Of a DNA stretch of 64,000 bases, positions 51,972 to 63,847 are shown one piece after another. The first letter of the stretch is position 1. Each line of letters starts with the position of its first letter. The translations under genes were made by a program, and so were the position numbers. This DNA is from Devosia nitrariae (GTDB lineage Bacteria; Pseudomonadota; Alphaproteobacteria; Rhizobiales; Devosiaceae), in assembly GCF_030160115.1 (NCBI RefSeq), contig NZ_BSNS01000011.1, forward strand, positions 248,001-312,000, written 5' to 3'. The notes under the pieces are model-generated. The model was not told where the DNA came from, made no database searches, and saw only the letters and a list, made by a program, of their open reading frames with translations.

Positions 51972-52065
51972 ATGTCAAGCGCCACCCCATTTGATGCTGT
52001 CCCCTCAGAGCCTCAGCCGGCTTACGGCGTAGTCGGCTCAAATCAAGCGATAGGAGTGCGCGCAA

Positions 52066-53436
52066 GTGGCCTATGATCTGGTGGTGATCGGTGCGGGCTC
52101 TGGCGGAGTGCGCGCCGCGCGTATGGCCGCCACCTACGGCGCCAAGGTCGCCATCATCGAGGAGTACCGGGTTGGCGGTACCTGCGTCATTCGAGGCTGT
52201 GTTCCAAAGAAGCTCTTCGTCTATGCCAGCCGCTACGCCGATCTCCTGGAGCTCGCGCCGAGCTTTGGCTGGACGGTCGATGCCAGCTTCGACTGGCCGA
52301 CCCTCGTTGCCAACAAGGACAAGGAGATCGCCCGGCTGGAGCGCTCCTATGTGGCTGCCTTGGAAAAGCCGGGCGTCGAGATCATCCGCGACCGCGCGGT
52401 GCTGACCGGCCCCAACAGCGTGCGCCTCGAAAAGGCCGGCACCGCCCTCGAGGCAAAGCATATCCTCGTTGCGACCGGCGGCCATCCTTTCGTACCCGAC
52501 ATTCCCGGCGCCGAGCTCGGCATCACCTCCAACGAAGCCTTCCACCTCGAAAGGCTCCCCCACTCGATCCTTATCGAGGGCGGCGGTTATATCGCGGCCG
52601 AATTCGCCACCATCTTTGCCGGGCTCGGCGTTTCCACCACGATCGTCTATCGCGGCGATTGCATGCTGCGGGGGTTCGATCAGGACATCCGCGAAGGGAT
52701 CGACGCGGCCCTGATAGAGCGCGGCGTGCGCATCATCTACGAGACTAATGTCATGGGTCTGCGCAAGGAGGGGGGCGACGTCTGGGTCTCCTTCAGCGAC
52801 GGCGTGGATGCGCCGTTCGGTGCGGTGATGTTCGCAACCGGCCGGCGCGCCAACACGGCCGGTCTCGGCCTCGAACAGGCCGGCGTCAAGCTCGACGGCG
52901 ACGGCTCCATCGAAGTCGACGCCTATTCGCGCTCCACCAATCCCGCGATCTATGCGGTCGGCGACGTCACCGGCCGCGCGGCGCTGACGCCCGTCGCCAT
53001 CCGAGAGGGCGCGGCCTTCGCCGAGACAGTCTTTAATGACAATCCCACCGCCGTCGACCATTCGCTGATCCCGACCGCGGTCTTTGCCGAGCCGGAGATC
53101 GGGACTATCGGCCTGACCGAAACGGAGGCGGCCACCCATGGCGACATCGACGTCTTCATCACCCGTTTCCGGCCGATGAAGGTGACGCTCTCCGACAAGA
53201 CGCAGCGCATGATGATCAAGCTCATCACGCAAAAGGACAGCGGACGCGTGCTCGGCGTTCACCTGCTCGGGCCTGACGCCGCCGAGATCGTGCAGATGGC
53301 TGCCATCCCGATGGCCATGGGGGCGAAGAAGGTCGATTTCGACCGCGCCATCGCACTCCATCCGACCGCCTCCGAGGAGCTCGTGACTTTCAAGGCGCCG
53401 AGTTATTCCTATCGCAATGGCGTCAGGCACGTCTGA
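52066..53436 (+). CDS. gor: Glutathione-disulfide reductase
   Basis: The 456-residue flavoprotein reduces GSSG with NADPH. It has the FAD-binding DLVVIGAGSGGVRAAR, the redox-active disulfide GGTCVIRGCVPKKLFVYA, the NADPH region ILIEGGGYIAAEFA with later Arg residues, and the C-terminal dimerisation block with FDRAIALHPTASEELVTF (catalytic His). It starts with GTG at 52066. Confidence 0.95.
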   Translation: MAYDLVVIGAGSGGVRAARMAATYGAKVAIIEEYRVGGTCVIRGCVPKKLFVYASRYADLLELAPSFGWTVDASFDWPTLVANKDKEIARLERSYVAALEKPGVEIIRDRAVLTGPNSVRLEKAGTALEAKHILVATGGHPFVPDIPGAELGITSNEAFHLERLPHSILIEGGGYIAAEFATIFAGLGVSTTIVYRGDCMLRGFDQDIREGIDAALIERGVRIIYETNVMGLRKEGGDVWVSFSDGVDAPFGAVMFATGRRANTAGLGLEQAGVKLDGDGSIEVDAYSRSTNPAIYAVGDVTGRAALTPVAIREGAAFAETVFNDNPTAVDHSLIPTAVFAEPEIGTIGLTETEAATHGDIDVFITRFRPMKVTLSDKTQRMMIKLITQKDSGRVLGVHLLGPDAAEIVQMAAIPMAMGAKKVDFDRAIALHPTASEELVTFKAPSYSYRNGVRHV

Positions 53437-53476
53437 GGCGGCAGCATTTGGCGCTTGGCAGCCCCGCCCATGCTTG

Positions 53477-53542
53477 CTAGAGCGGGATGCGAAAAAGCGG
53501 GAACCGGTTTTTCGCGAACAATCCCGCGACAACAAGCTAGAG
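53477..53542. repeat. Dispersed palindromic repeat, family A copy 4 (cleanest copy)
   Basis: The copy reads CTAGAGCGGGATGCGAAAAA, core GCGGGAACCGGTTTTTCGCG, then AACAATCCCGCGACAACAAG and CTAGAG. It is bounded by CTAG at each end and is itself an imperfect palindrome (GCGGGAT...ATCCCGC). It lies between gor and the DAHP synthase gene and is the best reference copy for the family. Confidence 0.82.
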
Positions 53543-53604
53543 GGCGCCATCCCGGGCGCGCAGTGTAGGCTGTCCGGCAGCCAGACTAGGAACGAGATCA
53601 GAAT

Positions 53605-54981
53605 ATGAGCACGTGGACGCCCGCAAGCTGGAGAGAAAAGCCTGTCTCCCAGGTCCCGGCCTATCCGGACGAAGCGGCCCTGCGCGAAGCCGAGCGGCAG
53701 CTTTCCACGTTCCCGCCACTGGTCTTTGCCGGCGAAGCGCGTGACCTCAAGACCAAGCTTGCTGACGTCGCTCACGGCCGCGCCTTCCTCCTCCAAGGCG
53801 GTGATTGCGCCGAGAGCTTTGCCGAGCACGGCGCCGATCACATCCGCGATTTCTTCCGTGTTTTCCTGCAGATGGCGGTGGTCCTGACGCACGGGGCCAG
53901 CAAGCCCGTGGTCAAAGTCGGCCGCGTCGCCGGCCAGTTCGCCAAGCCGCGCTCCTCCGACACCGAGATCGTCGACGGCATCGAGTTGCCGAGCTACCGC
54001 GGCGACATCATTAACGGCATCGATTTCACCCCCGAAGCTCGTACCCCCTCGCCGGACCGGCTCCTCCAGGCCTACCGCCAGTCGGCAGCGACCCTCAACC
54101 TGCTGCGCGCCTTCGCCTCGGGCGGCTATGCGGACCTGACCCGCATCCACGACTGGACGGTCGGGTTCATGAAGGGGTCCAACTGGTATCCGCGCTATGA
54201 AGAGGTCGCCCGCAAGATCGATGATGCCATCGACTTCATGCGCGCCCTCGACCTGACGCCCGACAATACTCCGGCCCTGCGGCAGACGAGCTTCTTTACC
54301 AGCCACGAGGCTCTGCTTCTTGGCTACGAGGAGGCGCTGACCCGCCGCGACTCCATCACCAATGACTGGTACGCCACCTCCGGCCATATGATCTGGATCG
54401 GTGACCGCACCCGCCAGCCTGATGGCGCCCATGTCGAGTACTTTGCCGGCATCCGCAACCCCATCGGCATCAAATGCGGCCCTTCGCTTGCCGGAGACGA
54501 CCTTCTGCGCCTGCTCGACCGGCTCAACCCGCAGGACGAGGCCGGCCGTATCACCCTCATCGGCCGCTTTGGGGCCGAAAAGGTCCACGAGCACCTGCCG
54601 CGCCTTATCGAGACCGTCCAGAAGGCTGGCCGCACCGTCGTCTGGTGCTGCGATCCAATGCATGGCAACACCATCAAGGCTTCGTCCGGCTTCAAGACCC
54701 GCCCCTTCGACAAAGTGCTGTCAGAGGTCCGCGCCTTCTTCGAGCTTCACCGCGAGATGGGCACCTACGCCGGCGGTGTGCATGTCGAGATGACCGGCGA
54801 TGACGTCACCGAGTGTGTCGGCGGCGTTTCGGCGGTCACCGAAGCCACGCTCTCGGACCGCTACCACACCCATTGCGATCCGCGCCTCAATGCCAGCCAG
54901 GCGCTCGAGCTTGCTTTCCTCGTTGCCGAGGAGATCGGCGCCCAGAAGCCCGAACGCCCGCGTTACGCGGCCGGGGAGTAG
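53605..54981 (+). CDS. Class II 3-deoxy-7-phosphoheptulonate synthase
   Basis: The 458-residue enzyme condenses phosphoenolpyruvate and erythrose 4-phosphate in the first shikimate step. Class II motifs are [15 protein letters not shown] (metal-binding Cys), [38 protein letters not shown] and [18 protein letters not shown]. The ATG is at 53605. Confidence 0.95.
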   Translation: MSTWTPASWREKPVSQVPAYPDEAALREAERQLSTFPPLVFAGEARDLKTKLADVAHGRAFLLQGGDCAESFAEHGADHIRDFFRVFLQMAVVLTHGASKPVVKVGRVAGQFAKPRSSDTEIVDGIELPSYRGDIINGIDFTPEARTPSPDRLLQAYRQSAATLNLLRAFASGGYADLTRIHDWTVGFMKGSNWYPRYEEVARKIDDAIDFMRALDLTPDNTPALRQTSFFTSHEALLLGYEEALTRRDSITNDWYATSGHMIWIGDRTRQPDGAHVEYFAGIRNPIGIKCGPSLAGDDLLRLLDRLNPQDEAGRITLIGRFGAEKVHEHLPRLIETVQKAGRTVVWCCDPMHGNTIKASSGFKTRPFDKVLSEVRAFFELHREMGTYAGGVHVEMTGDDVTECVGGVSAVTEATLSDRYHTHCDPRLNASQALELAFLVAEEIGAQKPERPRYAAGE

Positions 54982-55036
54982 GGGCAACCCTGAACGCTGC
55001 AGAGGGCAGGGAAACGAGGTTGCACGAGTTTTCGTA

Positions 55037-55125
55037 CCCATTCACACACCTTGCGGAAAAGCGATGTATCTCAGGATGGGGCCCATCCTGAGAATACCGC
55101 CACAGCCGCAAGGTGTGTGAATGGG
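55037..55125. repeat. Nested double inverted repeat after the DAHP synthase gene
   Basis: The outer arms CCCATTCACACACCTTGCGG (55037-55056) and its exact 20-base complement (55106-55125) enclose an inner perfect inverted repeat, TCTCAGGATGGG (55069-55080) with CCCATCCTGAGA (55082-55093). The element lies between the DAHP synthase gene and the porin-like gene. There is no T-run. It is unlike the other repeat families in the window and could be a REPIN-like element, an RNA structure or a non-autonomous mobile remnant. Confidence 0.85.
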
Positions 55126-55250
55126 GCAGGATCGTAAGCGCAGGGCCCTGCCGCTAATCCTGCGCTGCTCCCATTTAGCGGATCATTAACCCTAATAATC
55201 CATAAAGACCTTCGGACGGGTCTGGTCGGCCCGTCGTTGCGGAGGGCACC

Positions 55251-56288
55251 ATGTCGCGTCTTTTACCCATCGCTGCTGTCTCAACGCTCGCCCTTTGTCT
55301 GGCTGCGCCGGGTCTTGCCGCCGACTACGGCATGTATCCCGAGCTGCGTCCTGCCTATCCCAATCAATGGGCGCTCCCCGAGGACGATCCGCTCCGCTTC
55401 GAAGCCGGCCTCCGCTATTGGTACTCATGGGGCGAGCAGGATTTCGACGTGGGTCCGCTGAATCAGTCGACGAGCGACACCACTCATAGCGGCGAAGCCC
55501 ATTTCCGTATCGACGACGATTCTACACAATCCTACGTCAAGGGCTATGCCGGTTACGCCTTCCTGATGGAAGGCGACTATTCGACGACCGTGTCCTCCGG
55601 CTCCATCGCCAACGGGCGCCTCGGCTATGTCGGTGCCGATTTCGGTTACATGCCCTTCGGCAATGAAGTCGGCAGCGTGGGCGGCCTTATCGGCTATCTC
55701 TACTGGAACGACAGCCCCAATGCCGGCCGCAACAGCTTTACCGCTGCCGATTCTTCGGCCGATATCGCCTGGACCGAGGGGTCACCGTTTTACAACCTCG
55801 GCTTCGACAGCGAGGCAAACAATCTGGACATTCACGCGCTGCGACTCGGGTTGACGGGCCGCGCCGAGATCAGCGACATGATTGACATCACCGCCGAAGT
55901 GGCCGCCGTTCCCTACGCCCACGTCAGCGGCAATCTCGGCAATGTCCTTATGGATTCGGCCAGCGGACCCTTCACCGGCAACAACGTCTTCCTCAGCAGT
56001 CCCGTCAATGTGGAAGGCATGGGGTATGGTGCGATGGGTGAAGTCATGGTCGGCTTCAAACCGACCGAAAACATGGCCCTGCGCGTTGGTGGCCGCGCCT
56101 GGTACCTGCAGGGTCAGACGGAAGCAACATACTCGACGGTTAGTGTAATAGGTCCCGCCGATAGCGACGCCGACGGCGATCTTGATCAGGCGCCTACGCT
56201 CACCGAGCAGGGCTATATTACGACCCAGGACAATCCCTTCTCGCTCTTCCGCTACGGGCTTCTGGCGGAGCTTTCGGTCACGTTCTAG
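55251..56288 (+). CDS. Outer-membrane beta-barrel (porin-like) protein
   Basis: The 345-residue protein has a signal peptide (about residues 1-24, ending GLAAD) and alternating aromatic/hydrophobic strands typical of an outer-membrane barrel (LRYWYSWGEQDF, YVKGYAGYAFLM, LRVGGRAWYLQG). It ends in Phe (LLAELSVTF), the usual insertion signal for outer-membrane proteins. An acidic DSDADGDLD stretch near 302-311 could bind calcium or lie in an outer loop. The family and cargo are not recognised. Confidence 0.8.
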   Translation: MSRLLPIAAVSTLALCLAAPGLAADYGMYPELRPAYPNQWALPEDDPLRFEAGLRYWYSWGEQDFDVGPLNQSTSDTTHSGEAHFRIDDDSTQSYVKGYAGYAFLMEGDYSTTVSSGSIANGRLGYVGADFGYMPFGNEVGSVGGLIGYLYWNDSPNAGRNSFTAADSSADIAWTEGSPFYNLGFDSEANNLDIHALRLGLTGRAEISDMIDITAEVAAVPYAHVSGNLGNVLMDSASGPFTGNNVFLSSPVNVEGMGYGAMGEVMVGFKPTENMALRVGGRAWYLQGQTEATYSTVSVIGPADSDADGDLDQAPTLTEQGYITTQDNPFSLFRYGLLAELSVTF

Positions 56289-56414
56289 CTTCGCGCTGAC
56301 GGCAGACCTTCTGCACGCCCCCCGCCGCTTGCCCTCCTCCAGCCGAGCGGCTAAGTCTTGCCCGCTTCCGGCCCTGCCGGACGCACGCGCTTTCCTTCCA
56401 CGGCGGACCACTTC

Positions 56415-58082
56415 GTGACCGATCGTCTTCGCATTGCCATGGCCCAGCTCAACCCGAAGGTTGGTGCGCTGCGCGCCAATCTGGAGCTCGCCCGCGGCGC
56501 CCTTGACGACGCCGTCGCCGCCCGGACCGATCTCCTGATGCTCTCCGAGCTTTTCCTCACCGGCTATTTTCCGGAGGACCTGCTCTTCAAGCCGCAATTC
56601 ATCACCGACGCCATCGCCGCCGCCCATGATCTCGCCGCCGCAACCAGGGACACTGGCGTCACCCTCGTCTTGCCGACCGTCTGGTACGAACATGGAGCGT
56701 TGCGCAATGCCGTCGTCGTGGCCGAGAATGGCGAGATCGTCGCCACGCGCCTGAAGCGCGAATTGCCCAATGACGACGTCTTCTACGAGAGGCGCTATTT
56801 TATCCCCGGGCCGCTGCCCGAGCCGGTGACGGTCAAGGGCGTTCCCATCGGCATCCCGATTTGCGAGGATATCTGGCACCCATGGGTCTGCGCCCATCTG
56901 GTGCGGAAGGGCGCCGAGATTCTTCTCTGTCCAAACGGCTCGCCCTATTGGCGCAACAAGCAGCACATCCGCAAGGATCTGGTGCGCGCCCGCCTCGCCG
57001 AGGATGGCGTGCCCATGCTCTATCTCAACCAGGTCGGCGGCCAGGACGAGCTGGTCTTTGACGGCGCCTCCTTTGCCATGGAGCCCGACGGCCGGCTCGT
57101 CGCCCAGGGCAAGTCGTTCGAGACCGATTTCATCGTCTCGGACTGGGCGCTGACCGAGGACGGCTGGCGCTGCGTCGAGGGCCGGGTCGAGGAACGGACT
57201 TCGATCGACGAGACGCCCTGGCGTGCCTGTGTCCTTGGCCTTCGAGACTACGTCCATAAGAGCGGCTTTCGCCAGGTGGTGCTGGGCCTCTCCGGCGGCA
57301 TCGACAGCGCCGTCGTCGCCGCCATGGCCGTCGATGCTTTCGGGCCCGACAACGTCCACGCCATCATGCTGCCCTACCGCTACACGTCGCAGGCCAGCAG
57401 GACCGACGCGGAGGACTGCGCCGAGCGTCTCGGCATCCGCTACGACGTCGTCTCCATCGGCGAGCCGGTCGATGCTGCGCTCCACGAGCTGACCCCGATC
57501 TTCGGCAACCGCCCGCTCGACATCGCCGAGGAAAACATCCAATCCCGCATGCGCGGCCTGGTGCTCATGGCCGTTTCCAACAAGCTCGGATCGATGCTGC
57601 TGACCACCGGCAACAAGTCGGAGATGGCGGTTGGCTATGCGACCATCTATGGCGACATGAACGGCGGCTTCAATCCGTTGAAGGACCTCTTGAAGATGCA
57701 GGTCTATCACCTGGCCCGCTGGCGCAACGCCAACAAGCCCGATGGCTGTCTCGGGCCGTCGGGCGAGATCATACCGATCTCGATCATCGACAAGGCCCCG
57801 AGTGCGGAACTGCGCCCCGACCAGACCGACCAGGACAGCCTTCCGCCCTATCCGGTCCTCGATGCAGTGCTCGAGGCGATGGTCGAACAGGAACTTTCCG
57901 TCGCCGAGATCGTCGCCAAAGGACACGACCGGGCGCTGGTCAAGCACATCGAAAAGCTCGTCAACATCGCCGAATACAAGCGCCGCCAGTCCGCGCCCGG
58001 CGTGAAGCTCACCCCCAAGGCCTTCGGCATCGGGCGTAAGTACCCGATCACCAACGGCTATCGTGACGAGTCCGGCTCATGA
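56415..58082 (+). CDS. nadE: Glutamine-dependent NAD+ synthase
   Basis: The protein of about 555 residues has an N-terminal carbon-nitrogen hydrolase (glutaminase) domain with [26 protein letters not shown] and [11 protein letters not shown] (catalytic Cys). The synthetase domain has the ATP loop [13 protein letters not shown], then [20 protein letters not shown]. It makes NAD from deamido-NAD with ATP and Gln. The GTG at 56415 gives the usual family length. The stop overlaps the gltX start (ATGA). Confidence 0.95.
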   Translation: MTDRLRIAMAQLNPKVGALRANLELARGALDDAVAARTDLLMLSELFLTGYFPEDLLFKPQFITDAIAAAHDLAAATRDTGVTLVLPTVWYEHGALRNAVVVAENGEIVATRLKRELPNDDVFYERRYFIPGPLPEPVTVKGVPIGIPICEDIWHPWVCAHLVRKGAEILLCPNGSPYWRNKQHIRKDLVRARLAEDGVPMLYLNQVGGQDELVFDGASFAMEPDGRLVAQGKSFETDFIVSDWALTEDGWRCVEGRVEERTSIDETPWRACVLGLRDYVHKSGFRQVVLGLSGGIDSAVVAAMAVDAFGPDNVHAIMLPYRYTSQASRTDAEDCAERLGIRYDVVSIGEPVDAALHELTPIFGNRPLDIAEENIQSRMRGLVLMAVSNKLGSMLLTTGNKSEMAVGYATIYGDMNGGFNPLKDLLKMQVYHLARWRNANKPDGCLGPSGEIIPISIIDKAPSAELRPDQTDQDSLPPYPVLDAVLEAMVEQELSVAEIVAKGHDRALVKHIEKLVNIAEYKRRQSAPGVKLTPKAFGIGRKYPITNGYRDESGS

Positions 58083-59428
58083 CACCCGTCGTTCGCTATG
58101 CTCCGTCCCCGACGGGCCGGCTCCACATCGGCAACATCCGTCCGGCCATGCTGAACTGGCTGTTCGCCGTCGCCCGCTCAGGCGGCTATATCCTGCGCAT
58201 GGACGATACCGATTTGGCTCGCTCCACGCGCGCGTTCGCTGAGGGCATCGAAGAGGACCTTGCCTGGCTCGACATCCGTCCGACCCAGCTCGTCCGCCAG
58301 TCCGAGCGCACCGCGCTCTACGATGCCGCCCGCGACCGATTGATCGCGGCCGGCCGGCTTTATCCCTGCTACGAGACCGAGGATGAACTCGACCGCCGCC
58401 GCAAGCGTGCCCGCGCGCTCGGGCGTCCGCCGATCTACGATCGAGCCGCCTTGAAGCTGACGAGCGAAGACCGCGCACGCCTCGAGGCGGAGGGCCGTCG
58501 CCCCCATTGGCGGTTCAGGCTCGATGGCCGCCCGGTGCATTTCGATGATCTCATCCGCGGTCCGCAGACGGTCAACACCGCCTCCATGTCCGATCCGGTG
58601 CTGGTGCGCGAGGACGGCAGCTATCTCTATACGCTTCCCTCCGTCGTCGACGACATCGATCTCGGCATCACCCATGTCATTCGCGGCGAGGACCACATCT
58701 CCAATACCGGCACCCAGATCGAGATTATCGAAGCCCTGGGCGGCAAGGTGCCGTTCTTTGCTCACCACAACCTCCTGACCGGCGCGGGAGGCGAGGGGCT
58801 CTCCAAACGCCTCGGTTCGCTTTCGGTCGCGGAGCTGCGCACCTCAGGCTATGAGCCGCTTGCCGTCGCCATTGTCGCGGCATTGACCGGCACCAGCCTG
58901 CCCATCGAACCCTATGATGATCTCGAGGCGCTGGCGCAACGCCTGGATCTTTCGATGATTTCGCACGGGCCAGCCCGCTTCGACCCGGCCGAGCTCGACA
59001 CCCTCAACGCGCGCCTGCTGCACACCATGCCGTATGAGACTGCCCGGCCGCGCCTTGCTGAACTTGGTCTCGACAGGGAAGATCTGTGGCTGGCGCTGCG
59101 CGGGAACTTGACGAAATTCCCCGAGATCGCCGAATGGGCGAAGCTGGTCACCGGGCCGGTGACACCCGTCATTGCCGATGAGGATCGCGAGTTCCTCGCG
59201 ACGGCGCGTGAATTGCTGCCTGTCGAACCGTGGGACGAGACCACCTGGAGCGGCTGGACGAATGCTGTGAAGGATGCGACCGGCCGCAAGGGACGGGCCC
59301 TATTCATGCCGCTGCGCCTGGCGCTAACCGGGCGTGCGGACGGTCCCGAGCTTAAGTCCCTGCTTCCGCTGCTTGGGCGTAAGGCGTGTCTGGACCGACT
59401 ATCCGCACCACCCGATTCCCGAATTTGA
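58079..59428 (+). CDS. gltX: Glutamate-tRNA ligase (short form)
   Basis: The 449-residue class I synthetase has [20 protein letters not shown] (HIGH-type), [15 protein letters not shown], and [11 protein letters not shown] (KMSKS-type). Length and C-terminal anticodon-binding part fit the alphaproteobacterial GltX2-like form. It is translationally coupled to nadE. Its 3' end overlaps the DUF2865 gene tail to tail by 77 bases. Confidence 0.93.
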   Translation: MTPVVRYAPSPTGRLHIGNIRPAMLNWLFAVARSGGYILRMDDTDLARSTRAFAEGIEEDLAWLDIRPTQLVRQSERTALYDAARDRLIAAGRLYPCYETEDELDRRRKRARALGRPPIYDRAALKLTSEDRARLEAEGRRPHWRFRLDGRPVHFDDLIRGPQTVNTASMSDPVLVREDGSYLYTLPSVVDDIDLGITHVIRGEDHISNTGTQIEIIEALGGKVPFFAHHNLLTGAGGEGLSKRLGSLSVAELRTSGYEPLAVAIVAALTGTSLPIEPYDDLEALAQRLDLSMISHGPARFDPAELDTLNARLLHTMPYETARPRLAELGLDREDLWLALRGNLTKFPEIAEWAKLVTGPVTPVIADEDREFLATARELLPVEPWDETTWSGWTNAVKDATGRKGRALFMPLRLALTGRADGPELKSLLPLLGRKACLDRLSAPPDSRI

Positions 59429-60527
59429 CGAGCCGCATACCCTCGCCTTCGTTCTGCACCGCCTCGGCCCTTGGTGCTTCGCCTGGGCCGGCCGGACGGG
59501 GGCGCGGCAGCGGCACGTCCACATAATGCGCAGGCTCGACCGCAGCGACCGCGACCGGCTGTACTGGCGCCTCCGGCGTCACTGGCGTTGCCGGCGCCTG
59601 CCGGCGCGGATCGCGCAGCGGCAGTGGAAAGCTCCTCCCCTGGTAGTCGACGATGCTGCGCGTTTGCCCGCCCGCCTCGACCACCCGGAACGAACCGCCT
59701 TCCTCCCGTGGCTTGCAGCTGCTTTGCGTGTCGAACGCCTCGCGATAGTTGAAGGCATTGGGCATGTCGACGTAGCGCTGGCCGAGCATGTTGCGCATGT
59801 GCTCGGGCTCCTGGCCCGGATTGTCGTAATAGAACAATTCGACTGGCGTTCCCGGACACATCTGCTGGCACTGGGCCGCGTCCTGGCCGACATAATCCTG
59901 CAGCGTTGCATAGCTGATCGGCCAGAAATACCCGTCGGACAGGCGCACGCAAAGCGTCCTCACCGTCCGGTAGCCTCCGAACCCCCAGTTGCCATAACTC
60001 TCGACCATCTGCCCGTCCTGGAAATTCGGATCCGAACTCGTGCCGAAGACCCGGTCGAACAGCGCCTGCCGGTCGGGGGCGAAGGTGGCGCTCGAGCCGG
60101 GGTTGGTGCCGCAGCCGAAGCGGGCGAGCTCCTGCAGGATCGCCTCGCGCTGCAGGGAGACGGCGTTGCCGGTTTCCACCGAGGCCGAAGCCCGCGCATA
60201 CCGGTCCCGCAGCCGCAGAACCTCGCGTGCAAGCCCTTGGCATTGCGGGGTCAGCACGCGGCCGGCCCTGGCATCCGCGTTGCAGCCATTGCGCACATAG
60301 GCACTCTCGGCTGCCTGCACCTGCTGGCCGAGCTGCCGGGCCGCATCCGATTCGTAGTTGCGGAAATCGGAATTGTTGTTGAGCTGGTTGAGAGTCGCCT
60401 GCAGCTGCGAGCACGTGGCAGACTGCGCGTGTGCCAGCGAAATATCGGCGCAAAGCACTGCGCCGGCCGCGAAAACCGCCACCAGCAGACGCATCGCCGA
60501 TATCATCACCGTTCCCATACTGCCCAT
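59352..60527 (-). CDS. DUF2865 exported protein
   Basis: The protein of about 391 residues has a signal peptide (about residues 1-35, ending LAHAQ) and a DUF2865 region with [51 protein letters not shown] and [13 protein letters not shown] Pro-rich segment at about 310-350 precedes the C-terminus. It is periplasmic and of unknown function, characteristic of Hyphomicrobiales. The ATG at 60527 follows GGAGG. Confidence 0.88.
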   Translation of the reverse strand: MGSMGTVMISAMRLLVAVFAAGAVLCADISLAHAQSATCSQLQATLNQLNNNSDFRNYESDAARQLGQQVQAAESAYVRNGCNADARAGRVLTPQCQGLAREVLRLRDRYARASASVETGNAVSLQREAILQELARFGCGTNPGSSATFAPDRQALFDRVFGTSSDPNFQDGQMVESYGNWGFGGYRTVRTLCVRLSDGYFWPISYATLQDYVGQDAAQCQQMCPGTPVELFYYDNPGQEPEHMRNMLGQRYVDMPNAFNYREAFDTQSSCKPREEGGSFRVVEAGGQTRSIVDYQGRSFPLPLRDPRRQAPATPVTPEAPVQPVAVAAVEPAHYVDVPLPRPRPAGPGEAPRAEAVQNEGEGMRLVKFGNRVVRIVGPDTPYAQAAEAGT

Positions 60528-60673
60528 TCGGCCTCCGTTCCCGCTCAACGTCTCCCTAGGAGAACGTTAGAGTACGATGCAACATTATACTCTCACGCGT
60601 TCGCCGGGCAGAGGTATCTCGGACACAGCCGCCGTCGAATCGCCCAACGCTCTGCAATTCATGAAAGGTGCCG

Positions 60674-61675
60674 ATGAAGCTCGCAACCCTCCGCAACGGC
60701 AGTCCTGACGGCCAGCTGGTCGTCGTTTCGCGCGATCACACCCGCTGCGTTTCGGCCGGCCGGATCTCACGGCACCTTCAGCAGGCGCTCGATAACTGGC
60801 AAACGGCCGCGCCCGCGCTCGCTGAGCTCGCGCGTCAGCTTGACGCCGGCGCGATCGCCGGGCAGCCGTTCACGCCTGCCGAGGCTCTCGCGCCCTTGCC
60901 GCGCGCCTATCAGTGGATCGACGGGTCGGGCTATATGAGCCATCTGGAGCGGGTGCGCACCCTCAAGGGCAGCAAGGACGAGGAGCTGCAGTCCAACCGG
61001 CCGCTGCTCTATCAGGGCGGTTCGGACTCGCTCTCGGCACCCGCAGCGCAGATCCGTGTGCCGCCCGGCGATCTTGCCATCGATTTCGAGGCAGAGGTCG
61101 CGGTCGTCATCGGGCCGGTGCTGATGGGTGCCGGCCGGGAGGAGGCGGGCAAGGCGATCCGTCTCGTCACTATCTGCAACGACGTGTCGCTGCGCCGGCT
61201 GGTGGCCGACGACCTGCAGAACGGCTTCGGCTTCTTCCACGCCAAGCCCTCGACCGCCTTCGCCCCGATCGTTGCAACCCCCGAAGGGCTGGGCGGTGCC
61301 TGGCGCGATCACCGCCTGCATTTGCCGGTAGAGATCACCGTCAACGGCGTCGTCTATGGGCGCCCCAATGCCGGCGTCGACGTGCATTTCGATTTCGCCG
61401 ACCTCATTGTCGAAGCTGCGCGCACTCGCGATCTCGGCTGCGGGACCATCATCGGCTCCGGCACCGTCTCCAACCGGCACGACGAGGTGCTGCCATTGAA
61501 GCGCGATGGGCTTGGCTTTGCCTGTATTGCCGAGGCGCGCACCGTCGAAAAAATCCGCTACGGCCGGGCGCGCACCCCCTTCCTCAAGGCAGGCGATGTC
61601 GTGCGCATCGGCGCCCGTGACGGCTCCGGGCGTTCGGTGTTCGGCGATATCGAGCAGACCGTCGAGGTCATGTAA
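60674..61675 (+). CDS. Fumarylacetoacetate hydrolase-family protein
   Basis: The 333-residue protein has the FAH fold: AIDFEAEVAVVIG (metal-binding Glu region), ICNDVSLRRLV, GFGFFHAKPSTAFAP, and GTIIGSGTVSNR. It probably cleaves or hydrates a beta-dicarbonyl metabolite in aromatic breakdown; the substrate is not evident. The GAAAGG site supports the ATG at 60674 (a GTG six bases upstream is also possible). Confidence 0.88.
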   Translation: MKLATLRNGSPDGQLVVVSRDHTRCVSAGRISRHLQQALDNWQTAAPALAELARQLDAGAIAGQPFTPAEALAPLPRAYQWIDGSGYMSHLERVRTLKGSKDEELQSNRPLLYQGGSDSLSAPAAQIRVPPGDLAIDFEAEVAVVIGPVLMGAGREEAGKAIRLVTICNDVSLRRLVADDLQNGFGFFHAKPSTAFAPIVATPEGLGGAWRDHRLHLPVEITVNGVVYGRPNAGVDVHFDFADLIVEAARTRDLGCGTIIGSGTVSNRHDEVLPLKRDGLGFACIAEARTVEKIRYGRARTPFLKAGDVVRIGARDGSGRSVFGDIEQTVEVM

Positions 61676-61806
61676 TTGACCCGACGCCAACATTCGCGCG
61701 TGACCCCCGCTACGCACCCTCGGTGGCGCCTGCGGACAATGCCATCAACAGTTCCGCGCCGAGTGACCGGCTTGCCCGCGGAGCCGCCGCTTGCTATTGA
61801 GCGCTG

Positions 61807-62226
61807 ATGCGGTGGACAAAAGGTCGGCTCAAGTTCCGGTCGGCAACGCGGCAGGTTCGGCTCGCCGGACTTGGGGTCTTTTGCATTCTGCTCCTCACCG
61901 GAAATGTCGGCGTCGCACTCGCGCAGGACGCCATCGGCCGATTCCATGCCGCCTGCACGCGCAGCGCCACGCTCATGGGGATCACCCAGAGCCAGCCGGA
62001 AGGCCTCGACCGGCTCTGCGAGTGTCTATCAGCCGATTTTGAAGCCAATCTCTCGCCCGCCGATATCGACACGCTTTCGCGCGATCTCCTCGGCGCGCTG
62101 ACGCCACAGCAGCGCGCTGCCGATCCCGAATATGAGCGCCTTTCCACCTATGGTGGAAAGGCCGTCAGCGCGTGCTTGATGATCGAAGGCTTCGAGGACG
62201 GGGCCCGCGCCCCGCAGGCTCAGTGA
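61807..62226 (+). CDS. Hypothetical exported 139-aa protein
   Basis: The protein starts with a basic region and a hydrophobic segment (about residues 19-38, LAGLGVFCILLLTGNVGVAL, then AQ), giving a signal peptide. The mature part is helical with Cys at about 50, 70, 72 and 122, which may form disulfides. No family was recognised. It lies between the FAH-family gene and cysS. Confidence 0.7.
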   Translation: MRWTKGRLKFRSATRQVRLAGLGVFCILLLTGNVGVALAQDAIGRFHAACTRSATLMGITQSQPEGLDRLCECLSADFEANLSPADIDTLSRDLLGALTPQQRAADPEYERLSTYGGKAVSACLMIEGFEDGARAPQAQ

Positions 62227-62425
62227 CGCCCGCGAGCAATCGGGGGTTGATTTTTCCGCGGGCATGCGGTCAATCTGCCGCTGCAATGAAAACCGCGACG
62301 ATCTGCATTACCGGCTGCATCATTATCCGCTAACCATCGGTGGCGGCGCGGTTTCCTTCATCCCCGACTAGAACGCCCGAAGAGCCCGCTGCCAGCGCAA
62401 CTCTGCTTGGCCAGGACTCCATTCC

Positions 62426-63843
<1,418 letters not shown>

Positions 63844-63847
<4 letters not shown>

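Noticed and set aside
51970..54663. Very long minus-strand frame (897 aa) across gor and the DAHP synthase gene
   Set aside because: It is an antisense shadow of two clearly recognised genes in high-GC DNA. Its translation is low-complexity and matches no family.
55782..57947. Minus-strand frame of 721 aa across the porin-like gene and nadE
   Set aside because: Antisense shadow; the plus-strand genes carry conserved motifs throughout, and the long frame reflects third-position GC bias.
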